Source: Deltaproteobacteria bacterium
GTDB taxonomy: Bacteria > Desulfobacterota > Desulfobulbia > Desulfobulbales > VMSU01
DNA length: 9,531 nt
Assembly: GCA_024274995.1 (NCBI GenBank)
Contig: JAJSAA010000099.1
Coordinates: 1 to 9,531 of the forward strand
Direction of reading: 5' to 3'
Part shown: positions 6,527 through 9,531 of the stretch, in pieces
Layout: the number at the start of each line of letters is the position of its first letter
Numbering within the stretch: position 1 is the stretch's first letter
The notes under the pieces: model-generated
The model's database searches: none
What the model was told of the DNA's origin: nothing
Seen by the model: the letters and a program-made list of their open reading frames with translations, nothing else
Translations under genes and position numbers: made by a program

Positions 6527-8734
6527 TCAGCCCAAAATCTTCTGTACCTGCTCACAAAGTTCCTGGAATTTAAACGGCTTGGCAATGGCGCCGCTGAAGC
6601 CGTGTGCGGCATAATCGGCCATTACCGGGTCATTGGAATAGCCGCTGGCCACCAGGGCCTTGACCTGCGGGTCAAAAAGGCACAGCTCACGAACCGCCTC
6701 CCTGCCGCCCATGCCGCCGGGAATGGTGAGATCCATAATCACCAGATCAATGGGTTTACCTTCTGTCGCTGCCTTGCGGTATATTCGCACCACCTCCTCA
6801 CCGTCAACGGCCTGTATAACCTCATAGCCGCAGCGGGAAAGCATCACCAACAACATGGTTCTGAGCATCTCCTCATCATCCATAATCAAAATCCGGCCCT
6901 TGCCCCTGAGTTCAGGGGGGGCAGCCTTTTTCTCCGGCGCTTGCAGCTTAACACGCTCAACAGCGGGCAGGAGGATGATAAATTCAGTACCCTTGCCCAG
7001 CCACGATTCAACCCGGATCTCGCCGTGATGTTTACGAATAATAGAGTGGGTAATTGCCAATCCCAGACCGCTGCCGATCTGTTTGGTGCTGAAATATGGA
7101 TCAAATATCCTCTCAAGCAGTTCCGGTTTAATCCCGATGCCGTTATCCGCCACCCGCAAACTGACATAGGCTCCAGGCAGCAGATTTTCAGGCGAAGCAG
7201 AGGTTATATGATAATTTTCCGCCTTAATTTTAATCAGGCCGGCGGCGGGCATGGCATGCACGGCATTAATAATGAGATTCCTGATAACCTGGCTGATCTG
7301 ACCGGGATCAATCTCCAGGGGCAGAAGATCAGGGGCGATGGCATATTCAATCCCCACCTTGCTGCCCCGCAGGACAAAGGCGGATGAATCACGAATAATG
7401 TCGGCAATGGAAGATAGTTTCTTCACCGGTTCGCCGCCCCTGGCAAAGGTTAATAACTGCTGAGTCAGCTCCCTGGCTCTATGCGATGCCTTTTCCGCCT
7501 CAGTAAGCAGAAAATATATATCGCCATCCTTTTTGCTCCGCAACATAGCCAGACTGATATTACCCATAATACCGGCCAGAAGATTATTAAAATCATGGGC
7601 GATACCACCGGCCAGCACCCCCACCGACTCCAGCTTCCGGGCCTTAAACGTCTCTGATTCCAGCCGCCGGGACTCGGTAATATCCCGAAAGGCCAGAACC
7701 GCCCCAATAATCTGGCCGCCGACATCCCTGATGGCAGCCCCGCTGTCACCGATCAAAATCTCCCGGCCGTCCTTAGACCGAAGAATGGTATTATTATCCA
7801 GCCCCATGGCTTTACCAAGTTTCATGACCTGAGCCACTGGATTCTCGCAGATTTGACGGCTTTGTTCGTTAATAATCCGAAATATCTCCGTCAGGGGATG
7901 CGATACGGCCTCCTTCATCGACCAGCCGGTAAGCTCCTCAGCCACCTTATTCATCAAAACAATCCGGCCCTCGGTATCAGTACTGATCACCCCGTCACCA
8001 ATGCTGGCCATGGTTACCATCAGAAGTTCCCGTTCCTCATTCAACTCCCGCTGGGCCTGGCGGCGGTCTAAAATTTCCCGCCGCAGCTCTTCATTGACCT
8101 CGGCTAACTGCCTGGTGCGTTTAATCACCTTCTGGTCAAGTTTCTTGTTAAGCTCCCCCAGACTGTCAGCCAGGAGTATATTATCAATCCGGGTACAGAT
8201 TATCTCGGTGATCCGCTCCAACAAAGAGGCCTTTTTACGCAAATAGGCTTCAGGGGCGTTGGTGTTACCGGCAAAAAAGAGATAGGCTGGATTTAAACTG
8301 CTGTGGCAGGCAATAAGCATAACGGCCTCGGGAGTAAATTCAAAGTCGCCAAATTTAAACGGCTTGCATGAGGAATTGAGTTGTTCACCGACACAGCAAT
8401 GCACAGTATATTTAGTTGAAAAATCACCGGGAAGATTGATCTGCCTAACGCTCAGAGGCGCATCGGAAAGAGAAAAATAATATTCCTTGAAGAGCAATAT
8501 GTCACCGGATTTCACACAATAGGCGCAAAAGGGAATGCCCGAAAGCAGGCATATTCTCTCCATAACTCCGCCAAGGAGATCGGCAAGATTACCATGATGA
8601 GTATTCACCAGCTCGGAGATGGCGGCAAGGAGCAGATAATCCTCACAGGTCTCCGAGAGCTGGATATTTTTAGCCCTCAGGGCCTGGACTTTGTCCTCCA
8701 GTTCCTCAATTTTCCTTTGCGTACCGGCACTCAT
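6527..8734 (-). CDS. Soluble hybrid sensor histidine kinase (Cys-rich sensor, PAS, HisKA, HATPase, receiver)
   Basis: This 735-residue cytoplasmic protein has no membrane segment. Residues 5-35 form a probable coiled coil. Residues 36-190 are a GAF-like sensor of unknown ligand with many cysteines (C62, C70, C73, C113, C114, C123, C143, C180). A second coiled coil (190-240) leads to a PAS domain (about 235-357, DGVISTDTEGRIVLMN to FRDITESRRLE). The kinase core has phospho-acceptor H380 in GGIAHDFNNLL, the N-box NLIINAVHA (486-494), G1 DNGIGI (530-535) and G2 GSGLGLA (554-560). The receiver domain (about 613-735) has D619/D620, phospho-acceptor D668 in IMDLTIPGG, S697 and K719, all intact. It thus autophosphorylates and can pass phosphate to its own receiver; no separate response regulator is in view. 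ATG 8734 is the first ATG after an in-frame TGA (8779-8777). AAGGA sits only one base before the ATG, too close for good initiation, so coupling to the gene upstream is plausible. Confidence 0.95.
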   Translation of the reverse strand: MSAGTQRKIEELEDKVQALRAKNIQLSETCEDYLLLAAISELVNTHHGNLADLLGGVMERICLLSGIPFCAYCVKSGDILLFKEYYFSLSDAPLSVRQINLPGDFSTKYTVHCCVGEQLNSSCKPFKFGDFEFTPEAVMLIACHSSLNPAYLFFAGNTNAPEAYLRKKASLLERITEIICTRIDNILLADSLGELNKKLDQKVIKRTRQLAEVNEELRREILDRRQAQRELNEERELLMVTMASIGDGVISTDTEGRIVLMNKVAEELTGWSMKEAVSHPLTEIFRIINEQSRQICENPVAQVMKLGKAMGLDNNTILRSKDGREILIGDSGAAIRDVGGQIIGAVLAFRDITESRRLESETFKARKLESVGVLAGGIAHDFNNLLAGIMGNISLAMLRSKKDGDIYFLLTEAEKASHRARELTQQLLTFARGGEPVKKLSSIADIIRDSSAFVLRGSKVGIEYAIAPDLLPLEIDPGQISQVIRNLIINAVHAMPAAGLIKIKAENYHITSASPENLLPGAYVSLRVADNGIGIKPELLERIFDPYFSTKQIGSGLGLAITHSIIRKHHGEIRVESWLGKGTEFIILLPAVERVKLQAPEKKAAPPELRGKGRILIMDDEEMLRTMLLVMLSRCGYEVIQAVDGEEVVRIYRKAATEGKPIDLVIMDLTIPGGMGGREAVRELCLFDPQVKALVASGYSNDPVMADYAAHGFSGAIAKPFKFQELCEQVQKILG

Positions 8735-8776
8735 ATCCTTAATGTCCCCGGCGGAGTTTTGAGCGGCATAATCTGG

Positions 8777-9346
8777 TCAGTCGGGATCTAAGCTGACAAA
8801 GCGCATTCTCTCCATGGCCAGTTCCATATAGAAGCGCATCTGATCCATCTGAAAGACAATGCGCCGGTTGTCCAGCAGGGTATTAGCCATATCCAGGGTT
8901 CCCTGGGCCAGCTGCGGGGTCAGACTGATGGCGTGATTAAGATTAAGGGCCTTGGGCTGGCCACGCTGGGCACTTAGATCATATTCGATCTCAATGAGCT
9001 GCTGAGTTTTACCCATAACCTGATTAATCAGCTCACCAATGGTATCAGCAACCTCCACCGAAGTGGCATTCTTGACCAGATCCGCGGCCGGAATACCCAT
9101 GGTGGTCATATAGTCCTTATAAATAGCCAGGGCGACATCGTTGGAAAAATTCATCACCGCCAGTCCGTTATAATCACCAAAAAGTTCCACAAAACCACCC
9201 ATATCCGGGCGAATACTGATTTTGGGAATACTCAAAATCGTGTTGGAACAATTAACCTCCCGGCCGGTACACTGCTCCAGAGTTTCCTTGGCGCCCTGAC
9301 AAAATAATGGTACCAGCAAATCAATCCCAAGTCGGGAATCTTCCAT
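8777..9346 (-). CDS. CheX-like (DUF3334-type) protein, probable receiver phosphatase
   Basis: This is a 189-residue soluble protein. ATG 9346 is chosen because AGGAG lies six bases upstream; an in-frame GTG at 9376 has no binding site. Residues about 99-112 read VADTIGELINQVMG, which matches the CheC/CheX active-site helix (E105 and N108 in the ExxN pattern, followed by a small-residue turn). The preceding part, DMGGFVELFGDYNGLAVMNFSNDVALAIYKDY, has the beta-strand, glycine and helix spacing of the CheX fold and is similar to what I recall of DUF3334 proteins from deltaproteobacteria. Known CheX proteins remove phosphate from receiver aspartates. The neighbour 42 bases downstream is a hybrid kinase with a receiver domain, a natural target. 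Assignment to the fold is fairly confident; catalytic activity is inferred from E105/N108 alone. Confidence 0.75.
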   Translation of the reverse strand: MEDSRLGIDLLVPLFCQGAKETLEQCTGREVNCSNTILSIPKISIRPDMGGFVELFGDYNGLAVMNFSNDVALAIYKDYMTTMGIPAADLVKNATSVEVADTIGELINQVMGKTQQLIEIEYDLSAQRGQPKALNLNHAISLTPQLAQGTLDMANTLLDNRRIVFQMDQMRFYMELAMERMRFVSLDPD

Positions 9347-9413
9347 ATCAATCTCCTGTTTTTTGTGGGATGCCACTGAGATTGCGGCAGCCCGTTCAAT
9401 CGTGAAAATAATT

Positions 9414-9531
9414 CTATTTCATACGCTCCAAATCCAGCAGGATGCGGCAGTCGGCCACCGAGCACCCCTGGCCATCGGGATGAACAATCAAAGGGTTAAT
9501 GTCAAGCTCGGCAATCTCCGGATTATCAACA
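9414..9531 (-). CDS. Acyl-CoA synthetase (NDP-forming) / acetate-CoA ligase, ATP-grasp C-terminal end (partial)
   Basis: Only the last 38 codons are present; the gene enters from the right edge and ends at TAG 9416-9414. The tail VDNPEIAELDINPLIVHPDG is the characteristic end of the ATP-grasp domain in ADP-forming acetyl-CoA synthetases and in the related protein-acetyltransferase fusions: acidic residues of ELDINPL help bind the metal-nucleotide. It is followed by GQGCSVADCRILLD, the usual last strand. The enzyme would interconvert acyl-CoA plus ADP and Pi with the free acid plus ATP. Whether this is a beta subunit, a fused alpha-beta chain or a GNAT fusion cannot be told from this fragment. 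Its stop is 67 bases before the CheX-like start, so the three minus-strand genes could share a transcript. Confidence 0.85.
   Translation of the reverse strand, partial: VDNPEIAELDINPLIVHPDGQGCSVADCRILLDLERMK

Noticed and set aside
6470..7387. 305-codon plus-strand frame opposite the histidine kinase
   Set aside because: It lies antisense to the conserved HATPase and receiver domains, begins with TTG without a binding site, and its composition (many N, H, Q, G) is that of a shadow frame.
8777..8779. TGA read as selenocysteine joining the CheX-like protein and kinase
   Set aside because: No SECIS-like hairpin is evident after the TGA, the CheX-like protein looks complete, and an ATG follows 14 codons later.

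Overview
The window looks like chromosomal DNA of a Gram-negative bacterium, most likely a Desulfobacterota (deltaproteobacterial) sulfate or sulfur metaboliser. This is inferred from the gene mix (UPF0182 membrane protein, RhlE-type helicase, soluble hybrid histidine kinase, a DUF3334/CheX-like protein and an NDP-forming acyl-CoA synthetase). No single gene fixes the lineage, so the assignment is tentative.

Left part (1-2033). The first 220 bases encode the C-terminal tail of a peptide-type ABC transporter ATPase. One hundred bases later an ISL3-family insertion sequence begins (about 321-1659). It has imperfect 25-bp terminal inverted repeats (20 of 25 positions match), a perfect 25-bp stem hairpin in its left non-coding part, a second compound hairpin that buries the transposase start codon, and one transposase gene that appears to lack a block of about 75-80 residues between the second catalytic Asp and the catalytic Glu. 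An AT-rich spacer follows. It contains a 91-bp segment bounded by perfect AAAAGGGGAC inverted repeats, possibly a small REP/MITE-like element.

Middle (2034-4862). A single large gene on the plus strand encodes a 916-residue UPF0182 membrane protein with seven N-terminal membrane segments. It converges on the helicase gene, and the short gap between them carries a 15-bp stem-loop.

Right part (4863-9531, all minus strand). The reading order is: the end of an ATP-grasp acyl-CoA synthetase (NDP-forming), a 189-residue CheX-like protein with the Glu/Asn phosphatase motif, a 735-residue soluble hybrid histidine kinase with a cysteine-rich N-terminal sensor region, a spacer of 314 bases with a possible promoter and leader, and an RhlE-like DEAD-box RNA helicase. 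The CheX-like gene and the kinase are separated by 42 bases and lie in the same reading frame, which suggests they work together: the kinase carries its own receiver domain, and CheX-fold proteins remove phosphate from receiver domains.

The points most worth following up are the transposase translation-control hairpin and internal deletion in the IS, the kinase/CheX-like pair with its cysteine-rich sensor, and the hairpin-bearing leader of the helicase.
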